The notes: a model not told the origin generated them from the letters alone. Counted from the stretch's first letter, positions 34,098 to 44,461 are shown. The stretch: 64,000 bases of DNA from Alphaproteobacteria bacterium (GCA_030427145.1 JAUHWT010000014.1:62001-126000), one strand, 5' to 3'. Translations and numbers: made by a program.

Positions 34098-35435
34098 ATG
34101 CGTCTTTCCAACTATTTTCTGCCGGTCCTGAAGGAGACACCTTCCGAGGCCCAGATTGCAAGTCACCGGCTGATGCTGCGTGCGGGGATGATCCGGCAGG
34201 CGGCGGCGGGGATCTATTCCTGGCTGCCTCTCGGCTTTAAGGTTCTGCGGCGGATCGAGAACATCGTGCACGAGGAACAGCAGCGGGCGGGGCATGTGCC
34301 ACTGCTGATGCCAACGTTGCAGTCGGCGGATCTTTGGCGGGAAAGCGGACGCTATGACGACTATGGCGAGGAGATGCTGCGCATCCGTGACCGTCACAAG
34401 CGCGATCTGCTTTACGGTCCGACGAATGAGGAACTGATTACGGATATTTTCCGCAGTGCGGTTGGCTCCTACAAGGATCTGCCCCTGACGCTTTATCACA
34501 TCCAGTGGAAGTTTCGCGACGAGATCCGGCCGCGTTTTGGCGTGATGCGCGGGCGCGAGTTCCTGATGAAGGACGGGTACAATTTCGACCTGACCAAGGA
34601 GGACGCGCTGCACGCGTATAACCGGCATCTGGTAAGCTACCTGCGGACCTATGAACGGATGGGGCTGAAGGCGATCCCTATGCGCGCGGATGGCGGGCCG
34701 ATTGGCGGCGACTACACGCATGAGTTCCTTGTGCTGGCCGAAACGGGCGAGTCGGAGGTGTTCTATGACAGTGAGATCACCGATCTGACCTTTGGCGACC
34801 GGGAGATCGACTACACCGATGTGGGCCAGTGCCAGGCGGTGCTGGAGGAGTTTACCTCACGCTATGCCCGGACGGACGAGACCCACGACGAGGCGGTGTT
34901 CGCGGAGGTGCCGGAAGAGCGGCGCCGGACGGCGCGGGGGATCGAGGTTGGCCAGATCTTTTATTTCGGCACGAAGTATTCCGAGCCGATGGGCGCGACC
35001 GTGGTTACGGCCGGTGGCGAACGGGTTCCGGTTCATATGGGCTCGCACGGCATTGGCGTGAGCCGTCTGGTCGGAGCACTCATTGAGGCGAACCATGACG
35101 AGCGTGGCATTATCTGGCCGGAGGGTGTGACGCCGTTCCATGTGGGTATCGTGAACCTCAAGCAGGGCGATGAAGCCACGGACGCGGCCTGTGAGGCGCT
35201 CTACAAAGGGTTGCAGGCGCTGGGGCTCGATCCGCTATATGACGACCGCTCCGAGCGGGCTGGCGCGAAGTTCGCGACGATGGATCTGATTGGTCTGCCG
35301 TGGCGGATTACGGTTGGTCCGCGTGGGTTGAAGAACGGCGTGGTTGAACTGACCTCGCGGCGCACGGGCGAGAGCGAGGAGATGTCGCCGGAGGACGCCA
35401 TCTTAAAGGTCAACGGCATCTATGCGGGGCTGTGA
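34098..35435 (+). CDS. proS: Prolyl-tRNA synthetase (short alphaproteobacterial form)
   Basis: Charges tRNA-Pro; 445 residues. Class II motifs are visible: the start [22 protein letters not shown], motif 1 in [19 protein letters not shown], motif 2 in [26 protein letters not shown], and motif 3 in [17 protein letters not shown]. The C-terminal anticodon-binding domain spans about 345-445. It lacks the large editing insertion present in E. coli ProS (572 residues), which is normal for this branch of the family. ATG 34098 has GGAG 7-10 nt upstream; earlier in-frame codons add unrelated sequence. Confidence 0.95.
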   Translation: MRLSNYFLPVLKETPSEAQIASHRLMLRAGMIRQAAAGIYSWLPLGFKVLRRIENIVHEEQQRAGHVPLLMPTLQSADLWRESGRYDDYGEEMLRIRDRHKRDLLYGPTNEELITDIFRSAVGSYKDLPLTLYHIQWKFRDEIRPRFGVMRGREFLMKDGYNFDLTKEDALHAYNRHLVSYLRTYERMGLKAIPMRADGGPIGGDYTHEFLVLAETGESEVFYDSEITDLTFGDREIDYTDVGQCQAVLEEFTSRYARTDETHDEAVFAEVPEERRRTARGIEVGQIFYFGTKYSEPMGATVVTAGGERVPVHMGSHGIGVSRLVGALIEANHDERGIIWPEGVTPFHVGIVNLKQGDEATDAACEALYKGLQALGLDPLYDDRSERAGAKFATMDLIGLPWRITVGPRGLKNGVVELTSRRTGESEEMSPEDAILKVNGIYAGL

Positions 35436-35509
35436 GCTTCGGTGAGACATGACCGTGCGGGCGTCGCGATAGTTGTGGGGGCCGCACGGTGAATGACGGA
35501 GACGGCGCC

Positions 35510-36211
35510 ATGACCATCGTGGACATCTTCGGCTATTTTGCCCCGTTGGATTTCGCGGCGGTAGGGTTTCTGCTCGTCAGCTGGCTTGGAATGAGCTGGC
35601 GCGTGGAAACCAGCAGTTTTGGGCGACCGTCGGTGACGGTTCTGATGGTGCGCTATCGCCGGGAATGGATGCGGCAGATGGTCACGCGGGAGCCGCGTAT
35701 CTTCGACGCGACCATACTGTCGAACCTGCGACAGGGGACGGCGTTTTTTGCGTCGGGCTGCATGATTGCGCTGGGTGGTGTTTTGGCGCTGTTGGGGAAT
35801 ACGGAAAGTCTCAACAAGGTCGCCGTGGATCTGTCGGTGATTGAGGCGCCGGAATATGTCTGGCGGATCAAGCTGTTGCTGGTGGCGCTGCTGCTGACGC
35901 ACGGGTTTCTGAAGTTTGTCTGGTCCAACCGGCTGTTCGGCTACTGCGCCGTATTAATGGGGGCGGTGCCGAATGATCTGGAGCATCCCCAGGTTTATGA
36001 CCGTGCGGCCCAGGCGGCGGAGATCAACATCCGGGCGGCGTGGAACTTCAACCGGGGGCTGCGGGCGGTGTATTTTTCGCTGGGGGCTCTGGCCTGGCTG
36101 CTGGGGCCGCTGTTTCTGATTGCGTCGACGGTTGTTGTGAACGTGACGATCTGGACCCGCGAGTTCTCTTCGAAGCCGCGCGACATCCTGGAGAATGACG
36201 CGGCGCCGTGA
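35510..36211 (+). CDS. DUF599-family membrane protein
   Basis: Membrane protein of 233 residues with about four spans and unknown function. The DUF599 pattern is present: an N-terminal span, then VLMVRYRREWMRQMVTREPRIFDATILSNLRQGTAF-type cytosolic stretch, then spans at about 80-105 and 120-140, SNRLFGYCAVLMGAVPN, and a late span ending WLLGPLFLIASTVVV. I start at ATG 35510 with GGAG 8 nt upstream; GTG 35489 would add seven residues. It sits between proS and the Lol genes on the same strand and may share their transcript. Confidence 0.8.
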   Translation: MTIVDIFGYFAPLDFAAVGFLLVSWLGMSWRVETSSFGRPSVTVLMVRYRREWMRQMVTREPRIFDATILSNLRQGTAFFASGCMIALGGVLALLGNTESLNKVAVDLSVIEAPEYVWRIKLLLVALLLTHGFLKFVWSNRLFGYCAVLMGAVPNDLEHPQVYDRAAQAAEINIRAAWNFNRGLRAVYFSLGALAWLLGPLFLIASTVVVNVTIWTREFSSKPRDILENDAAP

Positions 36212-36295
36212 GGGATGGGGCGTCGGCGGATTTCGCACACAAGACGGTCAGATGGCGGTCAGGGTCGTTGTGATTGCCCGCGCGAGGGCGTAGGC

Positions 36296-37615
36296 ATGGC
36301 GCGTTTAACAGTACCGGGAAGTGTTGCCGTGTCTCCAAATCCTGCACCATTCGCCGCGTTTGAATGGATCATTGCCTGGCGGTATCTGCGCGCGCGTCGC
36401 AAGGAGGGCGGTATTTCGGTTATTGCCTGGTATGCGCTCATTGGAGTAATGCTGGGCGTTGGTACGCTGATCGTGGTGCAGGCCGTGATGATCGGATTCC
36501 GCGAGGAGTTTACGGAGCGGATTTTGGGCGCGAATGCCCATGCGTCGATCTATTACACGGCGGAGATGGACGAGTTTGGCAACCGCGACCGGCAGGTTCG
36601 GGATTACGACGACCTGGCCGGGCGTCTGGCGGAGGTCGACGGGGTCGACCGGGCCACTCCGCTGGTGAAGGGTCAGGTGATGGCGTCCGCTGGCGGTCGT
36701 GCCGCGGGCGTTGAGGTCTATGGCACGCGGCTGGAGGATCTGCAGCAGGTGCCGCTGATTGCCGACCCGGAAACGGGCTGGGGGGACCTGGAGCGTTTCG
36801 ATGAGGGGATTGCCATTGGCACGGGTGTTGCGCGGGAACTGGGCGTGGCGCTGGGCGATGTGGTGACGCTGATCTCGCCGGAGGGTATGGACACGCCGTT
36901 CGGCACGCAGCCACGTCTGAACGACTATGAGGTCGTGTTTATTTTTGGCGTGGGACGCTTCGATATCGACCGGACGCGCGTCTACATGCCGTTCACGGAG
37001 GCCCAGGCCTATTTCAACCGGGAGGGCAGCGCCGACGAGGTTGAGGTGATGCTCAGCGACCCGTCCGGCGTGGATGATCTGGTCTGGCCGCTGACGGAGG
37101 CTGCGGGGCCGCGTGGGCAGGTCTGGACCTGGAAGAACGCCAATGGGGCGTTTCTGTCGGCGCTCGATGTTGAGCGGCGGGTGATGTTCATCATCCTCTC
37201 GCTGGTGGTGTTGATCGCGGCGCTCAACATCATCTCGGGCCTGGTGATGCTGGTGAAAAACAAGGGGCGGGATATTGGCATCCTGCGCACCATGGGGCTG
37301 AGCCGGGCGTCGATCATGCGGGTGTTCTTTATCTGTGGTGCCTCGATTGGCGTGGCGGGGACGGTGCTTGGGGTTGTCCTCGGCTGTCTGTTTGCCGCGA
37401 ACATTCAGGAGATCCAGGCTCTGGTGGAGTGGGTCGCGGGCGGCAGTGTGTGGAACCCGGAGGTGCGGTTCCTGACGGAGATCCCGGCGCGGCTGCGGTT
37501 TTTGGATGTGCTTGCGGTGGTGGTGATGGCTCTGGGGCTGTCCTTTGTGATTACCATTCCGCCGGCGCGCAATGCGGCGCGGATGAACCCGGTGGAGGCG
37601 TTGCGCTATGAGTGA
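36296..37615 (+). CDS. lolC: Lipoprotein-releasing ABC transporter permease (LolC/E type)
   Basis: Inner-membrane subunit that pulls lipoproteins out of the membrane for delivery to the periplasmic carrier LolA; about 439 residues. One span near residue 35 follows the typical [22 protein letters not shown], then comes a large periplasmic MacB-like domain (about 60-290). Three more spans form the FtsX core, with [34 protein letters not shown] and the C-terminal [17 protein letters not shown]. Alphaproteobacteria usually have one such permease forming a homodimer. I chose ATG 36296, but GTG 36329 is also reasonable. It overlaps lolD by 8 nt. Confidence 0.88.
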   Translation: MARLTVPGSVAVSPNPAPFAAFEWIIAWRYLRARRKEGGISVIAWYALIGVMLGVGTLIVVQAVMIGFREEFTERILGANAHASIYYTAEMDEFGNRDRQVRDYDDLAGRLAEVDGVDRATPLVKGQVMASAGGRAAGVEVYGTRLEDLQQVPLIADPETGWGDLERFDEGIAIGTGVARELGVALGDVVTLISPEGMDTPFGTQPRLNDYEVVFIFGVGRFDIDRTRVYMPFTEAQAYFNREGSADEVEVMLSDPSGVDDLVWPLTEAAGPRGQVWTWKNANGAFLSALDVERRVMFIILSLVVLIAALNIISGLVMLVKNKGRDIGILRTMGLSRASIMRVFFICGASIGVAGTVLGVVLGCLFAANIQEIQALVEWVAGGSVWNPEVRFLTEIPARLRFLDVLAVVVMALGLSFVITIPPARNAARMNPVEALRYE

Positions 37616-38288
37616 TGCCCTGACGCTGAGTGGTGTGGCGAAACGGTACAATGCCGGGACGCCCGCGGAGATCGTCGTGCTGGAGGATGTGGACCTGAGC
37701 CTTGCCAAGGGCGAGGTCGTGGCGCTGGAGGCTCCGTCAGGGGCAGGGAAATCGACGCTGCTGCATATTGCCGGTCTGCTTGATGAGCCGGCGGCAGGGT
37801 CGGTGCATATCATGGGGCATGAGGCGCCCATGCGTGACGACCGGGCCCGCACGCGACTGCGCCGGGACACGGTCGGCTTTGTGTATCAGTTTCATCATCT
37901 GCTGCCGGAATTTACCGCGTCCGAGAACGTGGAACTGCCGCAATGGGCGGCGGGTGTTGCGCGTGAAAAGGCGTCGGCGCGGGCGCGGGAACTGCTGGAG
38001 GCGGTGGGGCTGGGCCACCGGCTGACGCACCGGCCTGCGGAACTGTCCGGCGGTGAGCAGCAGCGGGTGGCCATTGCCCGGGCTCTGGCGAACCGGCCCG
38101 GGGTTTTGCTGGCGGATGAGCCGACGGGCAACCTCGATCCCGGCACGGCGGGATCGGTGTTTGACATGCTGATGGGACTGGTGCGCGAGACGGGGCTGAC
38201 GGCGCTCATCGCGACGCACAATCCGGACCTCGCCGCGCGGATGGACCGGCGGCTGGTGCTGGGTCAGGGGCGGATTACCAGCCCCTGA
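37608..38288 (+). CDS. lolD: Lipoprotein-releasing ABC transporter ATPase LolD
   Basis: ATPase of the Lol system, 226 residues. Walker A is APSGAGKST (about residues 43-51), the Q-loop is in [16 protein letters not shown], the ABC signature is [15 protein letters not shown], Walker B is [12 protein letters not shown], and the switch His is in IATHNPDLA. The HHLLPEFTA stretch is typical of LolD and contacts the permease coupling helix. It starts inside the end of lolC and pairs with it functionally. It ends 9 nt before the stop of the converging gene. Confidence 0.92.
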   Translation: MSDALTLSGVAKRYNAGTPAEIVVLEDVDLSLAKGEVVALEAPSGAGKSTLLHIAGLLDEPAAGSVHIMGHEAPMRDDRARTRLRRDTVGFVYQFHHLLPEFTASENVELPQWAAGVAREKASARARELLEAVGLGHRLTHRPAELSGGEQQRVAIARALANRPGVLLADEPTGNLDPGTAGSVFDMLMGLVRETGLTALIATHNPDLAARMDRRLVLGQGRITSP

Positions 38289-38297
38289 GGGACCAGG

Positions 38298-39311
38298 TTA
38301 TTCGGAGCAGATGGCGCGCACGGCGTCCCATTCCTGGTCGGTGACCAGTCGTTCGGTACGGGGGTTTTCCTGCATGACGACCGGGTTTTCCGGGTCCGTC
38401 TGCCAGCCGTAGCGGATGAGCGCATCGTATAGGGGACGCTGGTCGATGCCGGCGTCATGCAGGCTGTTCAGGGCCTGCTGGATCACCGCTGTTCCGGGCG
38501 GCTCCCAATCCCCGGCGATTTGGCTCTCGAGTGGCCGAGGGCTGATATTGCCGGTGAAGACGTAGCGGAGGTTTTGCAGGGTTCCCGCGTCGCGCATCAT
38601 GTCCGCGACCGGATCGGTGGCGCGTGCCAGAGCAATCCAGCCTGCGGCCTCTTCCGGCGCGCGGGCGGTTTTCAGCGTGGCGGAGCCCATCAGGATCGTG
38701 TCGCCGGGCAGCGCGAGAACCGGTGTCTGCTTCAGGTCGAGAACGCGGATGCGGGGAGCCTCCCCATTTGCGGCGAGTGACGTGCCGATGCTGTCGAGCG
38801 CGCGACGTCCCGGGGTTTCGGGGCAGATGGGTCCGCTGCTTTCCATCAGGGCGAGGAGCATCCGGTCGCCAAGCTCGCGTTCCGACGCGGGCGGGACCAT
38901 GCGTGTGGCGAGCAGGGGGGCGAGGCCGGGGCTGACGGCGGCAATGATCAGGATGATGAGTAGAGCCACAAGCGGGCCCACGAGGGAGAGGCGTCTGGTC
39001 TTTTGAATGCGGGTGGGCTCGGGAAGTATTTCGCCGAGGGAGACCTTGGCGATGGCGGCATTCATCTCGGGGTCGCCTATGCGCAGGGTTTCCGTACCAT
39101 CGGAGTTCATCGAATAGACGGTGGTGTCGCCGGTGCGGTCTATCGCCTGCACTCCGGCAAGGGCCCAGTGTCCGAGGACGTTTTCTTTCAGATCGCTCAA
39201 CACCAGACTGGTGTTGCGAAAGGAAACGATGACTTCGCGGGGTGGGGTGTCGGGTGTTTCGGTCCAGTGGCCGGTCGCCTCCAGCCAAAGGTAATTGTCC
39301 AGCGCGGTCAT
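38298..39311 (-). CDS. M48-like membrane protein lacking the zinc motif
   Basis: 337-residue protein of unknown function. Residues 1-100 look like a cytosolic beta-rich domain (REVIVSFRNTSLVLSDLKE, DTTVYSMNSDGTETLRIGD). One membrane span lies at about 109-128. The remainder has the pattern of an M48 peptidase: a helix VPPASERELGDRML, then VLALPGDTILMGSATLKTARAPEEAAGWIALARA. In true M48 enzymes the same place reads ALPGGxIxxxxGLL...AHExxH; here the HExxH is replaced by GWIALAR. It should therefore be catalytically dead, perhaps a decoy or scaffold. This relationship is my reading of the pattern and needs a profile search. Confidence 0.6.
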   Translation of the reverse strand: MTALDNYLWLEATGHWTETPDTPPREVIVSFRNTSLVLSDLKENVLGHWALAGVQAIDRTGDTTVYSMNSDGTETLRIGDPEMNAAIAKVSLGEILPEPTRIQKTRRLSLVGPLVALLIILIIAAVSPGLAPLLATRMVPPASERELGDRMLLALMESSGPICPETPGRRALDSIGTSLAANGEAPRIRVLDLKQTPVLALPGDTILMGSATLKTARAPEEAAGWIALARATDPVADMMRDAGTLQNLRYVFTGNISPRPLESQIAGDWEPPGTAVIQQALNSLHDAGIDQRPLYDALIRYGWQTDPENPVVMQENPRTERLVTDQEWDAVRAICSE

Positions 39312-39392
39312 GGGTGCCTGATCCGGTAAAACGGGTTTGTAATTTTTTGCCCGTTTCCTACCCTGTGGGTGTGGTCAAGTCCAGGGGGAGTA

Positions 39393-40151
39393 TCAGACCA
39401 CCCGGTTGCGCCTGCGGCTTCGGACGAAGGCCAGAAGGGCGCCGAGGGCGGCGAGGGAGCCTGCGCCGGCGCCCGCGTCGATTTCGGGGACGTTGCTGCT
39501 TGTCGGGACCTCAAGGCCGATATTCATGCTGGCCGGGAGCGGGTCGCCCTGGCCGAGGCGCCAGGTTATGTTGGAGCGGTCGAAATGGCGGAAATGGCTG
39601 TCTTCGCTGAGTGTGACCTGGAGCCAGGAGGCCATGCCTTCGGCCATGTCGTAGTTGTTGGCGCCGAAGCCGAGTTGGGAGTTGGGGGCGTCATCGCGCA
39701 TGGCGACGTCGAGGTTGACGCCGTAGAGGCCGTGGCGGCCGGTCAGCTGGCCCTCGACACTGCTGAAATAGGCCCAGTTCAGTTCGTCGCCACGGCAGGC
39801 GCCGCCGGCGGCGGAACCACAGGCGGGGGATTGTCCGTCGGAGAAGCCCTGAAGCCCGGAGAAGACGAGGTTGAGGCCGAATTTGTGATGCGTGTTGCGG
39901 CGGTTGACGATTTTGCCGGTGAGCGTGGCGGTGTCACCGTTCCAGTCGAGGCTGGCGCCGGAATGGGTGATGGCCCAGGAACCGCCCATGCCGGTGTGAG
40001 GGCGGAACGGGCGCAGCCAGAAGGCGCCTTTGGTGGCGGAATTGTCGAGTACGCTGTGGCTGCCGGTAATTGTGGCGGCGATGGCCGGGGCGGCGGTTGA
40101 GGAGAGCGCCAGGGCGATGGCAAGGGCCGCGGTTTTGATACTCTTACGCAT
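39393..40151 (-). CDS. Exported protein with VPEID-CTERM sorting signal
   Basis: 252-residue secreted protein. Residues 1-25 are a signal peptide (cleavage after AIA). The middle is a beta-rich domain with two Cys pairs (ACGSAAGGAC). The C-terminus is a tripartite sorting tail: VPEID, a hydrophobic stretch (GSLAALGALLAFV) and an Arg cluster (RSRRR). This matches the VPEID-CTERM class handled by exosortase E, a fused exosortase/protease of alphaproteobacteria. The sortase gene is not in the window. The product is probably cut and anchored or released at the cell surface, possibly with exopolysaccharide. Function of the core domain is unknown. Confidence 0.75.
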   Translation of the reverse strand: MRKSIKTAALAIALALSSTAAPAIAATITGSHSVLDNSATKGAFWLRPFRPHTGMGGSWAITHSGASLDWNGDTATLTGKIVNRRNTHHKFGLNLVFSGLQGFSDGQSPACGSAAGGACRGDELNWAYFSSVEGQLTGRHGLYGVNLDVAMRDDAPNSQLGFGANNYDMAEGMASWLQVTLSEDSHFRHFDRSNITWRLGQGDPLPASMNIGLEVPTSSNVPEIDAGAGAGSLAALGALLAFVRSRRRNRVV

Positions 40152-40291
40152 GGTTACAGCTTCCGAACTACGACACCGCCGGACGGCCCCGGGAGGACGG
40201 GCCCGCCGGCGGTGAACACACCAATTTGGGTTGGACCCTAGAGGCGTGGGTTTAAGAAAGTATCAACCATGACCGGGGCGCTGACATGAAA

Positions 40292-40319
40292 ACGGGCCGC
40301 GGTTGGGCGGCCCGTGGAT
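40292..40319 (-). terminator. Intrinsic terminator of the fatty-acid oxidation gene
   Basis: ACGGGCCGC (40292-40300) and GCGGCCCGT (40307-40315) form a perfect 9-bp stem with a 6-nt loop. On the minus strand it is followed by TTTTC. It lies 28 nt beyond the stop of the hydratase/dehydrogenase gene, so it should end that transcript. Confidence 0.75.
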
Positions 40320-40342
40320 GGTGTCGGTTCGTAAGCGTCGTG

Positions 40343-42544
40343 TCAGGCGGCGTCGGCTTCCGGCTGGTATTTCTGGTAGAAGCCCTCGCCGCTCGCGGCC
40401 AGATCGTGCAGGATTTTGGGCGCGGTGAAACGGTCGCCGAATTCGGATGTGAGACCGTCGCAGATTTCCACAGCCTTTCCCGCGCCGAGGATGTCCAGCC
40501 ACGAGAAAGGCCCGCCGGACCAGGGCATGAAGCCCCAGCCGAGGATGGCGCCGACATCGCCCTCGCGGATGTCCATGAGGACGTTTTCCTCCAGGGCACG
40601 GACGGCCTCGAGCGTCTGGATCATGGCGAGGCGGTGCTGAACGGTGGTAAGGTCCGGCTGGTCGTCGGACGCGGGCCAGTTCTCTCCAAGGCCGGGCCAG
40701 AGGCCGGTGCGTTTGCCCTTCTCGTCATACTCATAGAACCCCGCGTTCGATTTGCGGCCGAGCCGGCCCTCATCGAACAGTTCGAAGAGCACGTCGTCGG
40801 AAGGGCTTTCGGGATAGGCGTCGCCCATGGCGGCTTTGGTCGCTTTTGCGATTTTCACGCCAAGATCCACGGAGGTCTCGTCCACGAGCTGCAACGGGCC
40901 GAGCGGGAAGCCGAGCTGTTTGGCTGCGTTTTCGATCAGCGCGGGGGAGACGCCCTCGGCCACCATGCGGACGCCCTCGTTGATGTAGGGGATGATGCAG
41001 CGGTTGGCGTAGAAGAAGCGGGCATCGTTGACGACGATGGGGGTTTTGCGGATCTGGCGCACGAAGTCGAGCGCCTTGGCCACCGCCCTGTCCCCGGTTT
41101 CTTTGCCGCGGATGATCTCGACCAGCATCATCTTGTCCACCGGCGAGAAGAAATGGATGCCGATGAAGTTCTCCGGATTGCCGCTGGCCTTCGCCAGGTC
41201 GCTGATCGGCAGGGTCGAGGTGTTGGTGGCGAAGATCGCGTCGTCGGGCAGGGCGGCTTCGGCCTTTTGGGTGGTCTCGGCCTTGACGCCGGGGTCCTCG
41301 AACACAGCCTCCACGACCAGATCGCAGCCGTCGAGGGCTGCGTAATCCGGGGTGGCGTTGATGCGGGCAAGCACCGCATCCTTCTTCTCCTGGGTCACGC
41401 GCTTGCGGGACATGCCTTTGTCGAGGATGGATTCGGCATGGGCCTTGCCTTTGTCGGCGGCTTCCTGGTCGCGGTCGATGAGGACCACGTCGATGCCCGC
41501 GTTGGCGGCCACGTAGCCGATGCCTGCGCCCATCATGCCCGCGCCGATGACGCCGAGTTTTTTGACGCTCTGGTCCGGGGCCTCGGGTCGGACGGCGCCT
41601 TTCTCAAGGGCCTGTTTGTTGATGAAGATCGAGCGCAGCATGGCGCCGGAGGATGGGTTCATCAGGACATGGGTGAACCAGCGGGCCTCGATTTTAAGCG
41701 CGGTGTCGAAGGGGACCTGTGCGCCCTCGTAGGCGGCGGAGAGCATTGCTTTGGCGGCCGGATACACGCCCTGGGTTTTGCCGTGGACCATGGCGGACGA
41801 GCCGAGATAGGTCATGAATCCGGCGGGGTGGTACGGTGCGCCGCCCGGCATTTTGTAGCCTTTGGCGTCCCATGGTTTGACGATGTCGGCGTCCTTTGCG
41901 TTCAGGACCCACTCCTTCGCACGCGCCAGAAGTTCCTCGGGCGGCACGACCTCGTCGATCAGGCCCGCGCTTTTGGCTTTGGCTGGGGCGAGGGTTTTGC
42001 CTTCCATCAGGTAGGGGGCCGCGGCCATGACGCCCATTTTGCGCACGAGGCGGGTGGTGCCGCCCATGCCGGGGAAGATGCCGATCAGAATCTCGGGCAG
42101 GCCGATCTTGGCCTTTGGGTTGTCGGCGGCGAAAATGCGGTGGCAGGCAAGCGGGATCTCAAGCCCGATGCCAAGTGCCAGGCCGGGGAGGGCGGCGGCG
42201 ACGGGTTTGCCGCCCTTGTTGGTTTTGGGATCCATGCCGGCGCGTTCGATCTTGCGCAGAATGCCATGCATGTTCATCAGCCCGTCCATGAGGCCCTGGG
42301 CGGGGTTTTCGCCCGCGCTGTCCTTCATTTTGGCGATGATGTTGATGTCCATGCCGGCTGCGAAGTCGGGCTTTGCGGAGGTGATGATGATGCCTTTTAC
42401 GGCGTCATCGGCCAGAGCCGCGTCGAAGAGGCTCTCAAGCTCGGCAATGCCCTCCATGTTGAGGACGTTCATGGATTTGCCGGGCAGGTCCCAGGTGATC
42501 GTGGCGACGCCGTCCGCGTCTGTGGCAGAGGTGAAAATGGTCAT
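40343..42544 (-). CDS. Fused enoyl-CoA hydratase / 3-hydroxyacyl-CoA dehydrogenase (FadB/FadJ type)
   Basis: Catalyses the second and third steps of beta-oxidation; 733 residues, the usual length. The hydratase half (1-200) has FAAGMDINIIAKM for the oxyanion hole, GLALGIGLEIPLACH and GLPEILIGIFPGMGGTTRL with the catalytic Glu pair. The dehydrogenase half has the NAD site GVIGAGMMGAGIGYVAA near residue 335, the catalytic His in IGIHFFSPVDKMMLVEII, and a C-terminal repeat ending with KSNAGFYEY. ATG 42544 has GGAGA upstream. With the thiolase and acyl-CoA dehydrogenase genes upstream it makes an almost complete fatty-acid degradation set. Whether it is FadB-like (aerobic) or FadJ-like cannot be told by eye. 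Confidence 0.92.
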   Translation of the reverse strand: MTIFTSATDADGVATITWDLPGKSMNVLNMEGIAELESLFDAALADDAVKGIIITSAKPDFAAGMDINIIAKMKDSAGENPAQGLMDGLMNMHGILRKIERAGMDPKTNKGGKPVAAALPGLALGIGLEIPLACHRIFAADNPKAKIGLPEILIGIFPGMGGTTRLVRKMGVMAAAPYLMEGKTLAPAKAKSAGLIDEVVPPEELLARAKEWVLNAKDADIVKPWDAKGYKMPGGAPYHPAGFMTYLGSSAMVHGKTQGVYPAAKAMLSAAYEGAQVPFDTALKIEARWFTHVLMNPSSGAMLRSIFINKQALEKGAVRPEAPDQSVKKLGVIGAGMMGAGIGYVAANAGIDVVLIDRDQEAADKGKAHAESILDKGMSRKRVTQEKKDAVLARINATPDYAALDGCDLVVEAVFEDPGVKAETTQKAEAALPDDAIFATNTSTLPISDLAKASGNPENFIGIHFFSPVDKMMLVEIIRGKETGDRAVAKALDFVRQIRKTPIVVNDARFFYANRCIIPYINEGVRMVAEGVSPALIENAAKQLGFPLGPLQLVDETSVDLGVKIAKATKAAMGDAYPESPSDDVLFELFDEGRLGRKSNAGFYEYDEKGKRTGLWPGLGENWPASDDQPDLTTVQHRLAMIQTLEAVRALEENVLMDIREGDVGAILGWGFMPWSGGPFSWLDILGAGKAVEICDGLTSEFGDRFTAPKILHDLAASGEGFYQKYQPEADAA

Positions 42545-42611
42545 GTGATGTCTCCATTAAAGGATAGACGTTTTGCGGGGAGGAACCGGGCCTGAGGGGG
42601 CCGGTTCGACT

Positions 42612-43064
42612 TCAGATGGCGAGTTCGGCCGCTTTGGGCGGGCTGGACTTCAGCATGGCGAAGGCAAGCGCAAAGGGTCCGGCGGGATCAAACTCGATAA
42701 TTTCGAGCATCTCTGATTTCAGGACTCCGTCGAAGTCTCGGAAATAAAACCGGCCGATTGCCGCGTGGCCCGGGGCGTCGCCCGCAACCTCGTGACGGAA
42801 GCGCAGATCCACCGTGGTCTCGTCGCGTCGGGTTGCCCCCAGACACATCAGGCTGGCGTGCAGTTTGCGGACTTTGCCGCGAAACACGAGCTGTTTGTAG
42901 ACCGCGGACAGGTTTGCGGCGTCCTTCAGGCTGTTCAGCACCAGAAGCTCGGACCCGAGATAGATCGCGAAGGGAAATGACATCATGCTGACGACAGTCT
43001 GGATGTCGGCCTGCTCATAGGCCTCCACCAGTTCAATGCCAACTGTCGCCGGGCTGCGTACCAT
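42612..43064 (-). CDS. NTF2/SnoaL-like protein in the beta-oxidation cluster
   Basis: 150-residue protein with the look of a cone-shaped NTF2/SnoaL fold: an N-terminal helix (ELVEAYEQADIQTVVSMM), FPFAIYLG, then alternating strands (DLRFRHEVAG, GRFYFRDFDGVLKSEMLEII). No catalytic residues can be assigned. I chose ATG 43064 because GGGGAGG lies 3 nt upstream and the fold starts there; in-frame starts up to 43253 lie in the gap after the thiolase gene and have no ribosome site. Its place between the thiolase and hydratase genes suggests a link to acyl-CoA metabolism, but that is inference. Confidence 0.6.
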   Translation of the reverse strand: MVRSPATVGIELVEAYEQADIQTVVSMMSFPFAIYLGSELLVLNSLKDAANLSAVYKQLVFRGKVRKLHASLMCLGATRRDETTVDLRFRHEVAGDAPGHAAIGRFYFRDFDGVLKSEMLEIIEFDPAGPFALAFAMLKSSPPKAAELAI

Positions 43065-43249
43065 TTTCCTCCCCATTTGGTGCGCGTCTAACGAGTTATT
43101 CATGGAAACGTCGTTATCGGCGCGTATAGAGGCCCTGATCTTCTCACGGTTGCAAGAGAAATGTTCCGGAAAATTGCCGGATGGCGACTTTCTATTCCGG
43201 GAAACTCCTGCAAACTGCCGGTTTTCGATTATTTTGGACGCTGCAGTAT

Positions 43250-44461
43250 TCATACGCGTTCAATAATCGTTGCCGCACCCATGCCTGACGCGACGCAGAG
43301 CGTCGCGAGTGCGGTGCCTTTTCCAGAGCGTTCCAGTTCGTCCAGGGCGGTGCCGATGATGATCGCGCCGGTTGCACCCAGCGGGTGGCCCATAGCGATT
43401 GCGCCGCCGTTCACGTTCACCTTTGAGTTGTCCACGTCGAAGGCCTGAAGGAAGCGCAGAACGACGGCGGAGAAGGCCTCGTTGACCTCGATCAGATCGA
43501 TGTCGGACATGGACATGCCGGACTCGGCGAGGATCTTTTCGGTCACGGGAACCGGGCCGGTGAGCATGATGGTCGGATCCGTGCCGATCTTGGCCGTGGC
43601 GCGAATGCGGGCGCGGGGTTTGATGCCGTGCTTTTCGCCGTATTCCTTTGATCCGATCAGGAGAGCCGCCGCACCGTCGACGATGCCTGAGGAGTTGCCG
43701 GCGTGGTGGACGTGGTTGATCTTCTCAAGATGGGGATATTTCAGCAGAGCCACAGCATCGAAACCGGGCATGGTCTCGCCCATGTCCTTGAAGGCGGGTT
43801 TGAGCGCGCCCAGCGACTGCATGTCTGTGCCGGGGCGGAGGTATTCGTCCTTTACGAGGATCGGCAGGCCGTTGATGTCATTCACGGGGATGACCGAGCG
43901 GTCGAAGCGGCCTTCCTCCCAGGCTTTGGCCGCTCGTTTTTGGCTTTCGACGGCCAGTTCGTCGCAGTCATCGCGGGAGAACCCGTATTCCGTGGCGATG
44001 ATATCGGCGGAAATGCCCTGGGGCACGAAATAGGATTTCATGGCCAGAGAGGGGTCGACGGCTATGGCCGCGCCGTCCGAGCCCATGGCCACGCGGGACA
44101 TCATTTCAACGCCGCCGGCGATGTAGCCGTCACCGGCGCCCGCACGGACCTGGTTGGCGGCGAGGTTTACGGCCTCGATGCCACTGGCGCAGAAGCGGTT
44201 GATGGAGAGGCCGGGGACCTTTTCCCCAAGTTCAGAGGCGAGAACGGCGGAGCGCGCAAGGCATCCGCCCTGTTCCATGACCTGGGTGGCGTTGCCCCAG
44301 ATCACGTCCTCGACCGCGTCCTGGGGCAGGCCGTTGCGGTTTTTAACCGCATTCAGGGTTTCCGCCGACAGGCGCAGGGACGTGACCTCGTGCAGGCTGC
44401 CGTCCTTGCGGCCCTTGCCACGCGGTGTGCGCACGGCGTCGTAAATGTAGGCTTCCGTCAT
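43250..44461 (-). CDS. Acetyl-CoA acyltransferase (thiolase, FadA type)
   Basis: Cleaves 3-ketoacyl-CoA with CoA, the last step of beta-oxidation; 403 residues. The nucleophile is Cys91 ([10 protein letters not shown]), the base His359 ([14 protein letters not shown]) and the second Cys389 ([11 protein letters not shown]). The start [21 protein letters not shown] is that of FadA-like degradative thiolases rather than PhaA-type biosynthetic ones, which favours fatty-acid breakdown. It is 12 nt after the GST stop on the same strand, so these two are one transcript. Confidence 0.92.
   Translation of the reverse strand: MTEAYIYDAVRTPRGKGRKDGSLHEVTSLRLSAETLNAVKNRNGLPQDAVEDVIWGNATQVMEQGGCLARSAVLASELGEKVPGLSINRFCASGIEAVNLAANQVRAGAGDGYIAGGVEMMSRVAMGSDGAAIAVDPSLAMKSYFVPQGISADIIATEYGFSRDDCDELAVESQKRAAKAWEEGRFDRSVIPVNDINGLPILVKDEYLRPGTDMQSLGALKPAFKDMGETMPGFDAVALLKYPHLEKINHVHHAGNSSGIVDGAAALLIGSKEYGEKHGIKPRARIRATAKIGTDPTIMLTGPVPVTEKILAESGMSMSDIDLIEVNEAFSAVVLRFLQAFDVDNSKVNVNGGAIAMGHPLGATGAIIIGTALDELERSGKGTALATLCVASGMGAATIIERV

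Noticed and set aside
40286-42595. 769-codon frame opposite the fused hydratase/dehydrogenase gene
   Set aside because: It has no family motifs and is Val/Gly/His-rich; the minus strand encodes an unmistakable beta-oxidation enzyme.
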